From: Icerya purchasi
Lineage: Eukaryota; Arthropoda; Insecta; Hemiptera; Monophlebidae
DNA length: 64,000 bases
Assembly (NCBI GenBank): GCA_039619475.1
Contig: CM077116.1
Coordinates: forward strand, 25,741,191-25,805,190
Reading direction: 5' to 3'
The position numbers were made by a program, and so were the translations under genes. The notes beneath the pieces are model-generated. The model was not told where the DNA came from, ran no database searches, and was given only the letters and a program-made list of their open reading frames with translations. This document shows, in pieces, positions 1 through 13,100 of this stretch; position 1 is the first letter of the stretch, and every line of letters starts with the position of its first letter.

Positions 1-800
1 AAAATTGCGGAAAGTTAATTTCCCCGTTTATAAGAATGTATTTTACGTTGAATGTGGAAAGCTTTTACGTACGGACCTGCAACTTGTTTAAACTATCCGT
101 TTAAGAATGTCCGTGTATTTTATTTTTAAAATAAACACAGAATATACACACTTTAATCTGCCACTCGTCCGGAATTGATCCCTTTAAAGTAGTTTTTAAC
201 TAATACTTTGCAAACAAAAGTAGAGAATACTGAACAAAACGCACCCACCTTTTATGCTTTATGAAGCTAAAAACAACTCTCTTATTAAGTGATACTTAAC
301 AAATGCTATATGATAAAAATTACAATTGATTTAGGGGCGAGCTTAAGTGATATACCTGTGGTTAAAACTTCTTAACTTTTCAGGGGGGAAAAGAAACAAA
401 CAAAAACTCCATCTGTTACCCTCGAAAGTTAAGTGAAGAAAATATAGCAGGGAAATTTTTTCCGATTTTTTTTTTTTGAATGTAAAAGATTAAAAATCAC
501 GGAAATTTAAACTTTTTCAATTTAAGCGATAGAATAAGAGGACAATTATCAAAATAGTAAAATTCATTCGTCTATTCGTAAGGATACTATGTATTTTATA
601 GCATACAGATTGCCATTGTTAGTAATTAATTATTAGATTATTAAACTCTGAATAATGGAGCTATTGGCAGTGCCCCGTTATCAGTTGTTACGGAGCGTTT
701 TACATAATTATTTTATTAACAGCTTGCTATAATCATTAATTTTTGGCTGAAAAAATCATTTGTATTCATTAAGTATAATATTTTATTTTCTGAATTATAG
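1..800 (+). other. Upstream of first visible exon
   Basis: AT-rich, with no open frame I can assign. Because 801 is a splice acceptor, at least the part next to it must be intron, and a 5' UTR exon ending in A (for a split ATG) lies here or left of the window. No promoter element could be supported. Confidence 0.5.
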
Positions 801-899
801 TGACCGCTAAACATCCATACGAAGCATTGAAGAAAACGGTTGTCGAAAATGGACGACAATACACATACTTTGACCTTACGGCGTTGGGTGCAGAATATC
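801..899 (+). CDS. IRP1: IRP1 exon 1 (first visible; N terminus)
   Basis: Acceptor TTATAG precedes 801 and donor GTAAGT starts at 900. The exon opens with the last two bases of a codon, TG, then encodes [11 protein letters not shown]...[13 protein letters not shown], which lines up with the insect IRP1 N terminus (pattern NPF..x..YKYFDL). If the missing base is A, the codon is ATG and the protein starts exactly where insect homologues do, so the start codon would be split by an intron. No in-frame ATG lies inside this exon; the ATG at 849 is in another frame. The exon leaves one base (C) for the next codon. Confidence 0.85.
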
Positions 900-1084
900 G
901 TAAGTAAACTAATTAATTTCAATGGGAGCTTTAATCTGATTTCAGCATTAAAAAGTTTAAGTTAAAAGAACAAAACCTTTCTGCGAAAGTTCTTTTTTTT
1001 CCTTTTAGACGCCATATATTACAATTTTGGTTACCGTCATGCGGAAGTTCTTTTATAGCTGAAATTAAATCATAAACAGGCGCC

Positions 1085-1116
<32 letters not shown>

Positions 1117-4100
1117 TTTATACACACAGACTATTCTTAATTTCTCCATGGCGTATAAATTTACCATATTTTCCAATAATCATCACTTTTACATAAATAA
1201 ATTGATTCAGATCTAACGTCAGAATAAATGTTCCGCAAATGGATTAGCTTTTTCTAAATCGCTTCAGACTTAATTTTCGCTTGATTTTTGTAACGAATTT
1301 ACACTCTGCAATGGTCTTCCGTTTTTAATCTTCTTGTTACTTTCCAGAATGTATAATTGTTACGCGCGGGAAAAGGCAAATTGAATGAAAATTCGCTAAA
1401 AGTTTTGTTTTTTTAGTTTTTGTAGTAACTCTTTATCCTGTTTAGTTTGTATACTTATTGCAGTTTTATCCGCTCAGTCAAGTTTCCCCCACTCCCTTTT
1501 TATGCTAATTTTTGATATAAAAATTAGTTATTCATAATGCGCCTAAAAAGCGCCAAAAATGCGTCATTATGCATCACCATTCCGATATGTTACATCACAA
1601 CTATAAAAAATCTATATCCATTCTTTCACGCCTCACTATGCCGATTACGGTATTGAATAACCCAAACTATTCTTTCAATTTTTCACTACCAATTTTAAAC
1701 TCTGTACCATTTCTCAAAGTCTTGAAAAGCATTGTAAAAAATAATGTGCTAGCCTCCCTTTGATTACCACCGCCACCAGTACCACTACCACTACTCGATC
1801 GATTAAGATCCGTAATGGCTACAATTATTCCTTATATTTTGCACTAGAACTTTGTAAAATTATGTTTTTATTATTACAATTTACGGAAAACGTATGTTGA
1901 AATATCAAATTCATATTTAACTGTTTCAATTCATATTCATTTTTTTTAAAGAATTTTGTTACTTAACTGGTTCCTTATGATCTTTAATAATCTCTTCCTG
2001 TTATTGTAATGAATATTTATAATAACTACAAGGTATACTAATCAGAAATCTTGACCTGGTACACGATTACTTCCACTTTGTTATTTTTATTAAAGTAAAC
2101 TTTTTGTACATTATATTTCAAGTACCGCTATTTAAAAAAATATTTATTTTAACTTAACTGTAAAAAAGAATTATATGTATTAAAAGAAAAAAATCATATA
2201 AAGCTCCTAATGATACTTCAGCACTGGCCCCAGTATTGATCCGAAACGTCAAAATCAAAAACTAAATTTAGGAATAATAATTATACATTTTAGGTGATAT
2301 TAAAATTATGCAGTTAAAACGCGGTAAAAATATTCGTTAATTAAATAAATTAGAAAACTTAGTTATGTAAATTAAAAAGTAAATTATATTGTACATAGTT
2401 TAATATAAATTAATCTGACAATTTATATCTTTCTGAAAAGGACGGCTCTTTATTCTTCGCTTGTCATACCCTTCTCGTGAATTATGAAATAAGCGATGAA
2501 ATGACCGACGCCGTCACTCGGTCCTATGTATCCTAAAGCACCCTTAAATATAGAAATACTATTTAAAATGTATATTTTTACAAAGTTATTCGTTCAAATT
2601 TCAGCGTAGTTGAAAATCTTTATCTGATATAATATACAACAGCGTGTTTTCCAAAACTATTTCAGAAATAAAAAGATTATTGATTTACAGCTGAACATAC
2701 CACTTCTCACCCTATCGACAAAGATCTAAGAAAAATATTTTTTTGTTTATCGACGACTTTTAGTTATTTTCGCGACTGTTGTGTATACATGTGTGTATAA
2801 AATTGGACCTAGTATATCAACATTTGTCACTTTTCATGCATACCTTTAAAGCACTAACATCTCTGTTCCCTTTTTTTTTTTCACTTGCAAGAACGTTTTA
2901 AGTGACAAAGTATTTTGCCGTTTTAAAAAAGACGTTACATAATCTTGAGTTTTATATTTATTTGTAAACATCTGAATACTTATGTCTAATATTTTACTCA
3001 CACTGTAGATAACATGAAGTTTATGTTTTAAACATTTACGGTACGAATTTAGTGTCCATTTGTGAAAGGTTGATTACTTGTGGTTCTATTTTTTCTTTTG
3101 TTTTTATTTTTCAAATATGCATCGATTAAATATATTCCTTTAAGTTACGATTTTAATGTTACAGTATTCCATATTACCTTGTATGTTATATTTTAAAAAA
3201 ATTATTTTTAATGGAATATTTTTCGAATAAATTTTTAATCTGAAATCTGAAATAAAATTTTCTTGTTTTCAAAAAAATTAAATTTCAAATTATTTGGTTG
3301 AACATATTTTGACCTTTTGCAAGCTTTGTGGAAAAATGTTTTCGTTTTAGTTCTATTTTTTTTCGAAAGAACTTATATAATACTCATTGTCAGTTCTGAA
3401 GTATTCTCTCCTTTTCTTCCTACATATAAATTTTTCATTGTTTCCCTTTTATTTCTATTCCAGTTTATATTTGGGGGGGGGGGGGGGGTCTGATAACACA
3501 ACTTATTTTGCATTATCAAAAATTTTTGTAACAAACTAATGCGTATGTATTATTTAATCTTTTACTACGATGAATCGTTTCATTCTTATTTATTTTTTAT
3601 TCACTAACTTTAATGTTAAAATTTAGTGCTCTACAAAATATTTCGGTGATTTTTTAATTACATAATGAAATTTGAATATTATCGACATGAGAAAACAAAA
3701 AAATGATTTTATTGCCTTGGTTCGTCATTTCTTTTTTCTTAAAATCAAAACCTGACCCCTCCATCTTCCTAAAAAATAAAATAAGGAAAATTACAGGCCT
3801 GAATTATTTGTCCCTTCGATTACTATTAAACAATTTCTTTTTATAATAATACCTTTCGCAGTGAGTGTTTAATTCCGTAGTTTACGATTGAATTTAGTGA
3901 AAATTGTTTATTGTATTAAACAGTAATTCAGTGCCAAATAACGAAACTTATAAGGAAAAATTTTCGAAATTACTTCAGTAATCAGTAAAATAAATATTTC
4001 CCGTTTTTTTGTTATTTTTTTTGGTTAGTTAGACTCTCCGTTTATCTTTTTGAAAATAATTATCAGATTATTGTTAATATCATGAAGGACTTATTCCTTA

Positions 4101-7100
4101 ATGGCCGTAACAAGATAATCGATAATATTTTTTTGTTAAATTCAAATATAAAATTTTTATAATTAATTTTTACGATCGTGTCGATTGTTATATTTGAGTT
4201 TTTTACATAATCTACCATCACCCGGTGCTGTTTTTTTTTTTTTTTTTTTTTTTTAAATGCAGCCATGTCCTGAGTCAAAGTAGAAATTTAATAAAACGAA
4301 CGAAAAATTTACGTATTTTCATATAGTTGATTGAAATACTAATAAAGTGCGGTAGCCTAGTAGTTAAAATGCTCCCTAACCAAATTGAAGGTCACACGTT
4401 CGAGACTTGTTTCGTTCCGGATCCAAGTCGTTTCCATATTTACCGAGCTTAAAGTAATTCGGTAGAAATCTGGGGAAGTAAAAACGGCCACAGGAAGGAA
4501 CTCCCAATATTTTCTTCAGATCCTTTAGGTCGTTCAGTACATTGTGAACCTTAACTTTTCAATTTTGGACGCTCTGTCAAGGGTGTGTGGGACTTACTTT
4601 TACTTACACTTGTAACTACATTTTAAAAACTTTTGTACTAATTTTTAAAAATTTATTTCGAAAAATTCAAGAATGTTTTGAAAAAAAAGTAAACATATGG
4701 CAAGGAGTAACAATAAAGATAAAATTGTTGTAAGCGATCTTACAGAATCTCAGGTGGAAAGCCGATTTTTAAGAACAGAAATAAAATTAAAATCAATTTT
4801 TTGACCGCGTTTTTGAAAAGTGTCCACCGCCAAATTTTGTCAGAAAATGTCTTTTTTACTCCTTTGCACTCAGGAAATTTTTAATTTTTTTTGAAGTGGC
4901 GGAACATAATGAAAAAAAATAAAAACTAATTTTTTCCCCAAAATATCGTGTTTAAACACACCAAAACTTTTTGGCTGGTAGAGAAATATATAGAAAATAA
5001 TTTTTCAACTGAAAATATACATTTTACTCATAAAATTATTTAGATAATTAAGAAATGTTCTCCTTCAAATAATTAAAGACATTAAAAATTTTTGAATTGA
5101 CGTTAAAAAATTTTTAAAATCTTGGTATCTTTTATTTTGATTTCTGTTGTCTTCAGAAATTCATTAAAGTCAGTGCTGGATTAACTCGCTAGCGTTATTT
5201 ATTGGAACGTTCAAAACTATTTTTTCTCTATAGTGGTTTGCTGCTTAAACGAATGTAACCCGATTTTGAGTATAAGTTTGCAGCGTTGATAATCGAACGG
5301 AAAATTTTTCACTGAGCGATTGCAGCGCCATCAGTCGGCAATTAATGATTTCTTTATTATGAAGATAAAAAATTATATTATGAAAATATTATACAAGAAT
5401 CCTATATTTGTAGTGTATAAACGAAAAAGTTAATGCTGTAGTGAATGAAGACAGTGACGAAGACTAACTGATGTTATTTAAAATAGTTTTTCATATATAT
5501 CTAATGCGAAATCATTTCGTTTATTGTAAATAATTAATAATATCTTTTTTTAAAAATATAAATAATATAACTTATCAAATAAAAATTTTCATTTTTATTT
5601 ATTAACAATGTAAAATTATTATGGCTAATAGCGCAGAAAAATTATATCTTTTTTATTTCAATGAATTTTTGCCTGAAAAAAAAAATTGACATCAATTTTT
5701 TAATTTTCTAAACATTTTTATGAGTAAAATGTGTATTTTCAGTTGAAAAATTATTTTCTATATATTTCTCTACGAGCAAAAAGGTTTTGATGTGTTTAAA
5801 CACGATATTTTGGGGAAAAAATTAGTTTTTATATTTTTTTTTTTCATTATGTTCCACCACTTCAAAAAAAATTAAAAAATTCCTGAGTGGAAAGGAGTAA
5901 AAAAAACATTTGCTGACAAAATTTGGCGGTGGACACTTTTTAAAAACGCGGTCAAAAAATTGATTTTAATTTTATTTCTGTTCTTAAAAATCGGCTTTCC
6001 ACCTGAGATTCATGGTAATAGTATTTTTTTATGTCTTCTACTCCTAAGAATTAGGAAAAAAATCGCTATTCATTTATTTTGAATTTTACTATTAAAAAAA
6101 ATAATAAAATCAAAAAACGAGGTTTTTTTGAAATACTCGAAAACCGTTTGAGATAAATAGCTGAAAATTTGGCTGAATTATTTTTATTTGATATCAAAAC
6201 AATTCCCCACGTGCAAATCGAAAAATCCGCGGGGGCACATTTCCCATATAAACCCGGCTATACCCTTTGACCACAAAATAGACAAATTTATGTAACAAAA
6301 ACGTCGTCTGACAAAACAATTTTATTCAAGATCTACGGGTCAGAAAGTGTACAGATATCATCATCATTATCATCATCATTATTCATCATCTGTATTAAGA
6401 GCTTGCTCTTGTCGTTGTTGTTTAAACCATTATCCTTTTCCATTTTTAACTATTTTGCGCCGTGTTTTTAATTTGTTTAAATGTCATTTTCATTTTTTTT
6501 TTTATCTATCCGTGTAATCCGAAGTCTTTCTCCCTGCCTCTTCCCTTCTGATTTTCCCTCATTTATTGTAGTCATGAAAATGTTGTGACGTTGTACATGC
6601 CTCAAAAATTGCTCTCTTCTTTGTTGTATTATTTTTATCAGCTTCCTCTCTTCATCAACCATTTCCAGTATCTCTGAATTTCTTTTTTTCTATGTCCGTG
6701 AGATGTTCATCATGCGGCGGCATCACCACATTTTAAAGGCCTCCAATCGATCTTTAAGATTCTTTGCTATCACCGATGTCTCCGAGCTGTATAATAAGAT
6801 ACTCCATATCATAAATATACAAAATATTTCGGGAACAATGCTTTTTGTTCGATCTTTAAGATTCTTCCTTATCACCGATATTTCCGACCCGTATAATAAG
6901 ATACTTCATAAATATTTCGGGAACGATGCTTTTTGTTGCATTCAGTGATATTAAAGAATATAATAACAGAAACAAATTAGCAACAAACTTGTGCAAAAAA
7001 AAAAAAAATGAGCGTATAGAATTTACATTTCAACATGTGGTTTCTGTAAACTACAGTAATAAAAACATTAAATCAGCTACTAGAATGGATATTTTTTTTT

Positions 7101-10100
7101 TCTACTGTTGATGTGCAACATTTTTGATTGATGGTGCATAATGGTACATTTTAGATGCATTATGAATAACTAATTTTTGTTTTAAAAATTTATATGAAGG
7201 GCCAACTTGATTGATCCAGTTTTATCCGTGGGATTCCTGAGCCTTTGAATTTTTTCCTTAATTTCCTTTTCAGGCCCACTCTTTCTGCAATTCTTTAGGC
7301 TAGTAATGGTATTGCTTACGTTCATTAATATTTAGCGTTACTAGCCCAGTTGACTTTCGAACAAGCTCGATTAAATATTGCACCGCAGTTTCACTATATT
7401 GTTTAAATTTCAATGAAATTGTAAGTTAATTTCGTGTTCTTTCGTTGTTTTAGAAATCTGTTTTATTCTGTATATTTTGACTTGCATATTTTTACGTGTC
7501 ATTTTACCTGCAGTTGGGACATTGTTAAAGCAATTTATACCATTTATCATTTCTATTATTGAGCAGAATAACAACATTAATAAAACTACGATAATATAGG
7601 TTGTAATTACGAAACGTGTTAATGTTTACTATAATAATATATTATTAATTTGATTATATGAAATGCTATTATTATCTACGTTTACATATGTGAAATTTTA
7701 TTTTAAAAAAAAAAAAAAAAACAGATCAAAAATTTTTAGTGGATTAGTAGGGCCTGTTTGTATAGAAATTTTTGAAAATCAATCGTAGATTTCAATTTTT
7801 TTCGACGAGGTACCGTAATTGTAGATGTTTAGAAAATAATCGAGTAATTAAATTTTATTTCATATAAATTTTCCTTTCTTTCTATATTTTATGCCTGTTT
7901 CTAGTACGGTTAGAAAATGTTCGTTATTTTTCTTCCATAAAAATGTATGTTAGGAAGAATTTCAAATATATCCGGCAACGAGTATGAACTCTCTTGTGGA
8001 ATCTGTTATTGTTATTTATATGGGGGGGGGGGCAGAAATGAAAAGTTTGAAGTTTAACATGTTTGTTACGGCAAAAATTCGATTGTAATTTAAAACGCGG
8101 AAGAGCCGTTCTCATGAACTCACTGTCACCTTTTAGTGAATGTTTGAATTATTCGTGAACAGAATGTGTTTTCTAATTAGTCGGTGTAATTTATGTAATT
8201 TAATATTCAGACCGGTTATTTAATAGCAAGTATTTGCACCAGCAAACTTATTTCTTGTTCGAGTTAATTCTTATTAATAAATTTATTTCTACCGTTTGTT
8301 TTTCCTTAATGCTTTCAGTTTGCTCGTACTCCACTTTAATTGTAAAATCGAACTTTTCCCGTAAGTGTAAAACCTCACTTTCGTAATGTAGTACAATAAC
8401 ATTGGAAACTTCAGTTATCTGCATACATTCGGTTTACGTTATTTCTTTATAGACAGTTTTATGCAGTTCTGGGATTTTTTTTTTTTTTAAGGGGAAATGA
8501 TTTTAACGCGGATTTAAATCGACCAAATGTATTCCATTTTAACGCCCCCGCAAAGAAATTACTGTCACCACTTTTAATCTTTTTTTGACAAAAGGAAAAT
8601 TTAAAAAAAAAGTCTACATAAGACTATTAACATCATTTTAAAGGTGCTTATTTAGTAGTTATATAGTGTGTGTATATAGAATTATAAGAACGTTAATATA
8701 AATGACATTAATATTAAAAAATTATTAAAAATAATATTGGTTCCTTTCTAAACGATGTTATAAACATCTTTTAAGAATCTTAATAGGGTAGTTCTGAACT
8801 CGCTTCTCACCTAGAACGTGCATGTAGCAAACCATTTCATCTCGTAACACATCATTACAGAAACGTAATATTGTTTTTGTTAATCTTCATTAAATTACGT
8901 TTATTCATAATCAAAGTTTTAAATTTCCATAACTAATTATTAAAAAAAAGTATAGAAGTCTGTGGACCACCGTTGTTTTACAAACAACACTAGTAATAAT
9001 TTAATTCTTTACTTCATGATATCACATTACGAATAAAAAACTAAAAACTGTAAATATAATAACTCGTATATATGCATAGTAGAAGCTCCTTAAATATCGA
9101 TTTTATTAAAACCGAATTATTTTTTGAAATAACAGCAGACGTGCGCCAGCATGATTGTTACAATGTTCACAAGTCCAAAAAGCCTGGGGTATTAACTAAA
9201 GGAAATAAATATACATTTATCTTCAGAGCTGTTGTTTGCAAAATTCACGTAGACATTTTTATGTTTCTTTTGTAAGTCCATAAATGGAAAGTTCTCATTA
9301 GTAGACATACGAAAGGTATCCTCCTTAAGATATGTATTTTTTTATCATTTAATAGTTAATTTTGGTCGCATTAAACTATAGTCTTTCCTATTTTAGTTTT
9401 CATGACAGTTTTGTTTCTTTAGCAATAATAATATCTAATAAAATTTTACTTTTCATCTGCAACATTATTATTTTTCTTTTAATCAAATATCATCCCGGTG
9501 TTTGCGTTTATTCTAAACAATTCTTTTTCATTCATTTTTTTGTCCTAGTTCTTTCCTGTTGGGTTAGTTTATCCAGTTCTAATCATCAGTTATTATAATT
9601 TCATATTACTAGATTTGAGAAATTACATAGGTTGTTCAATAAGTAATTCCTCCACCGCTAGATCTCAACACTACGAACAGATACAGTGTCGCGCATGTGT
9701 TCACTGGAAAAAGGGAGGAATCTAATTTCTAGTGATGTGTTTTCGAAGGCTTACGTGTGTTCTCGCGTTAAATATGGTAGAAATCGTAAAACGAAGTAGT
9801 GAGAATCGGTACAAGTAGAAGGCAGTCATCGAGTTTTTAACCCGTGAAGGACCTCAATCAAAGGTCATTCACGACCGTTTAAAGGTTATTTATGGTGAAT
9901 TCGTGATGGACATTAGTGCTGTGCGCAATTGGGCTCGTGAAGCGAAAAAAGATTGGATACCATTATTCGACAGGGATCGTCCGGAACTGCCAAACACAGG
10001 TGAATTGCGTAGAAAAATCGATAAAACAATTCGCTCAACAGCGATTATTACCTCTTTAAACACATGAAGAGACATCTAAAGGGTATTCGCTTTACATCAG

Positions 10101-13100
10101 GTGATGAATTACAGACCGCTACGTCCGCTTGGCTGCGCGAACAACCACAAGAATTCTACGAGAACGGGATTAGAAAACTTATTTCACGGTGGCAGCGTTG
10201 TATTGAATTAAATGGCGATTATGTGAAAGATTATCGTTTGTGATTTGTAGAAAATAAAATTTCCTATATTTTAAAATCAAAATCAGCGCATAATCTTTTT
10301 TTGTTCCCGAGATATAGCGGTGGAGGAATTACTTATTGAACAGCCTTTGTAATATATAGTTTCGTACATTCTATAAATATCAAATCTTTTATTACAATTT
10401 ATATACCTTTTTTTTTTTTTTTTTTTCGGATATTCTTCGCAAACTTTTTTCTCTACTTATTATATCTAGCGCACTGCCAAACAACACGTTCTATCGCACC
10501 TTCAAAGCTATAGTAGGAACAACTTTTATTATCCATTATTCTTAACGTAAATTAAACGAGTTTCTTCAATGAAGATCTATTTTCACTCAATATATTTTAA
10601 ATATAGAATTTCGTTCTAAATTTTTTCCTTTAAACTTCGATCAGCTTTCTATCTTGGTTACGATGAGACGCACTGTTCAATGAAACAACTCGTACATTTC
10701 TAAAGTAAATATTTACTTTTCAGATTGCTTTTAAAAAAGCATTAAAAAACAATAAAAAAGTATAAAATATAATTTTTTTGCAATAAATTCCTCTTTTAAG
10801 GCTCTTTTTTTTTTTTGAATTGTAACTCTAGATCTGGTTTAGCGTTCTCACACTTTCTTTTTCTTGTTATCAACTTTTCTTTAACTAATGGGGTTTCCGT
10901 TTTGGTTTTCCTCGAACGTGATTTAAAGTTTTTTTATTTTTTTCGGGTAATGTAGCTTTTGTTTTGTTCTCCAATCCTGATTTATCAAAATTTTAGCCCT
11001 TTTTCGTTTTTGGGGCCAACTTTTTTGCATATTTTTAACCTTGTTCAAAATTTTTATCTATAATACTCGCGGCGCCGTGGGGGGGGCAAGTCAGTTTTTG
11101 CGCTGTTTTGAACTTTTCGTCAACTTTGAAAGTTTTGTTAATGAAATAAGATAAGGTTTCGTTCCCGACAAATGACAACCTTTCCATTAATATATTACAT
11201 GGTCGGGGAAAAAAATTTCAAAATTTTTGAGCTTTCGGTGCTCCAGGGGCCAGAATATAAAGTTGTACGCTCGGCTGTATTTCTCCTAGAAAGCCGTCCT
11301 TTATGTATACGTTTGAGGTACGTTTTGGTTTCTTCAACTCGGTCTATTGCTTACTTGAACTTCCTTTTACTGGCTGTTTTTAGCCCCCAAGGGGCATTTA
11401 AATAATTTTTTAGTCGTAATTCTTTGATTTTCTGAAAGGACTTCTGCATTTTGTTTCATATTTTGAATTTCACTTTTAAAAAATTATTTGGTGGTAAGTT
11501 ATGAATTTTTAAATGATTTTTGAGTCTTTTTGAGTTCCATATTATATATTTTTGACATTTTTTTGGTGCCTAAGATATTTAGTAAGGTCGAAGTTATAGA
11601 TCGTCTTAAAGAAAATTTTAAATGTAATTTATAATCCAATTTTGAAATTTGTAAGTCAAACTGTTCGTGAGTTATTGATTTTTATTTGATATTTACGTCA
11701 TTTCTGAACGATCTTATTCCGTACATTATATGTGCACGGAATTCTAAAAAATAAAAATTGTTTACGATAATACATGCGAATCATTTATTTGTATTTGTAA
11801 TAATTAGATTTGGAATTTCTTAAGCTCCATGTGGTTGACATATTTTGATTTTCGCTTCTATAAAAAAAAAAAAAAAAAAGATTGACACATTCTATTCTTA
11901 TTAAACTGTGTTTTCTCGACATCCCGAGCACCTAATTTTGAATTGCAAACCCGGCTGTTCCAAACTAGAGAAGTTCGCAGGAATATGCGTATTTATAACC
12001 TTCTACAAAAATTTCAACTATAATAATCACGCCGCAAATGAGGGAAGTAATTTTTCGTAAATTTCTTCGAAAGTTTCGTTAAGGAAATGAAATATGTTTT
12101 TTTTTATCCAAGCAGCTAGGCTAGGAGCGCGGCCAGCAAGTTTATTATATTTTATTGAATAGGTTTATTGATTTGAGAATTCACGAACTGATAATTTGAC
12201 TGCATGCGGATGTGATGGATTTTGTTGTTTCATCTATTTTTTTGGCCACAATTTCATAAAACGATTTTTGCTAAATCCCGTGATATCACCAAGTGAAGAA
12301 TGAATACGTGGAGCCGGAAGCATCCTGGGTGACTTTTTTGCGGTATGATCGACGATGAAGTTTTCTGATATTACCCTCGGTGGTGAATTCTTTAGAATTA
12401 TATTTATGCAGTTGGCTGTCAGATGGTTTGGTTTTTGTTGGATGTTATATAAGTCTGTCAGTGAATCCGTGGCTATTATTTTATGTTGATTTAATTTAAC
12501 CGCGTGCTCCAAAGTTAGAAGGATGCCATACAATTCTACAGACAGAGCGGAGAGAATAGCGGCAGAAGCGAAAATCTAAGAACAACGTTTCGACTAATAA
12601 CAACTGCAGAACTAGCAAATTTTGCTGCCCTTGTGCCATCTGAGTAATATAATCTATTTCTTAGCAGGGAAAATAGTTTGTAGACTATAAAAAAGTAAGA
12701 GTACTTGTTTGGCAGCAGCGAATAGTCAATTGAAGCCAGTTTCGTTGTCCAGGGGGGAAAGATTTTTGCAGGTTTATTGTCTACATTGGGGAAATGTTGA
12801 ATCATTGATAAATCGGTGTGAAGAGATTCTGATTCGTAGAATAAGATCCTTTTCACTCGAGATCCTACGAGACTGGTTTCTGATGGGCTCCGGACTGATC
12901 GTATAACGTTGTTTAATGCTGGAAGGCGGTAATCACATCGAAATGGTGAGGGGCCACTTGAGGATTCACAATAGAGGCTTGGTATTGGGGATGTTCTGAG
13001 CGCACCTGTAATTAAGGGAAGGGAAACGTTATGGATAGTATCCAGTTTGGAGAGGTCTGTCTTGGAAGCTATGGAAAACAGGAAGGCTCCGTAGTCGCAT

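Noticed and set aside
1..800. Iron-responsive element or promoter upstream of IRP1
   Set aside because: No CAGUGN hairpin or core promoter could be supported, and 801 is a splice acceptor, so this is probably intron.
931..1176. Small frame with a poly-Glu stretch on the - strand
   Set aside because: The Glu and Lys runs come from a (TTC)n/T-run microsatellite; the remainder matches nothing.
3473..3488. G-quadruplex-forming runs (also 48968-48986)
   Set aside because: They are single homopolymer runs, easily made by replication slippage or assembly; no spaced G-tract pattern supports a structural role.
12709..12906. + strand frame inside the RNase-H LINE
   Set aside because: Antisense shadow of the LINE coding region.
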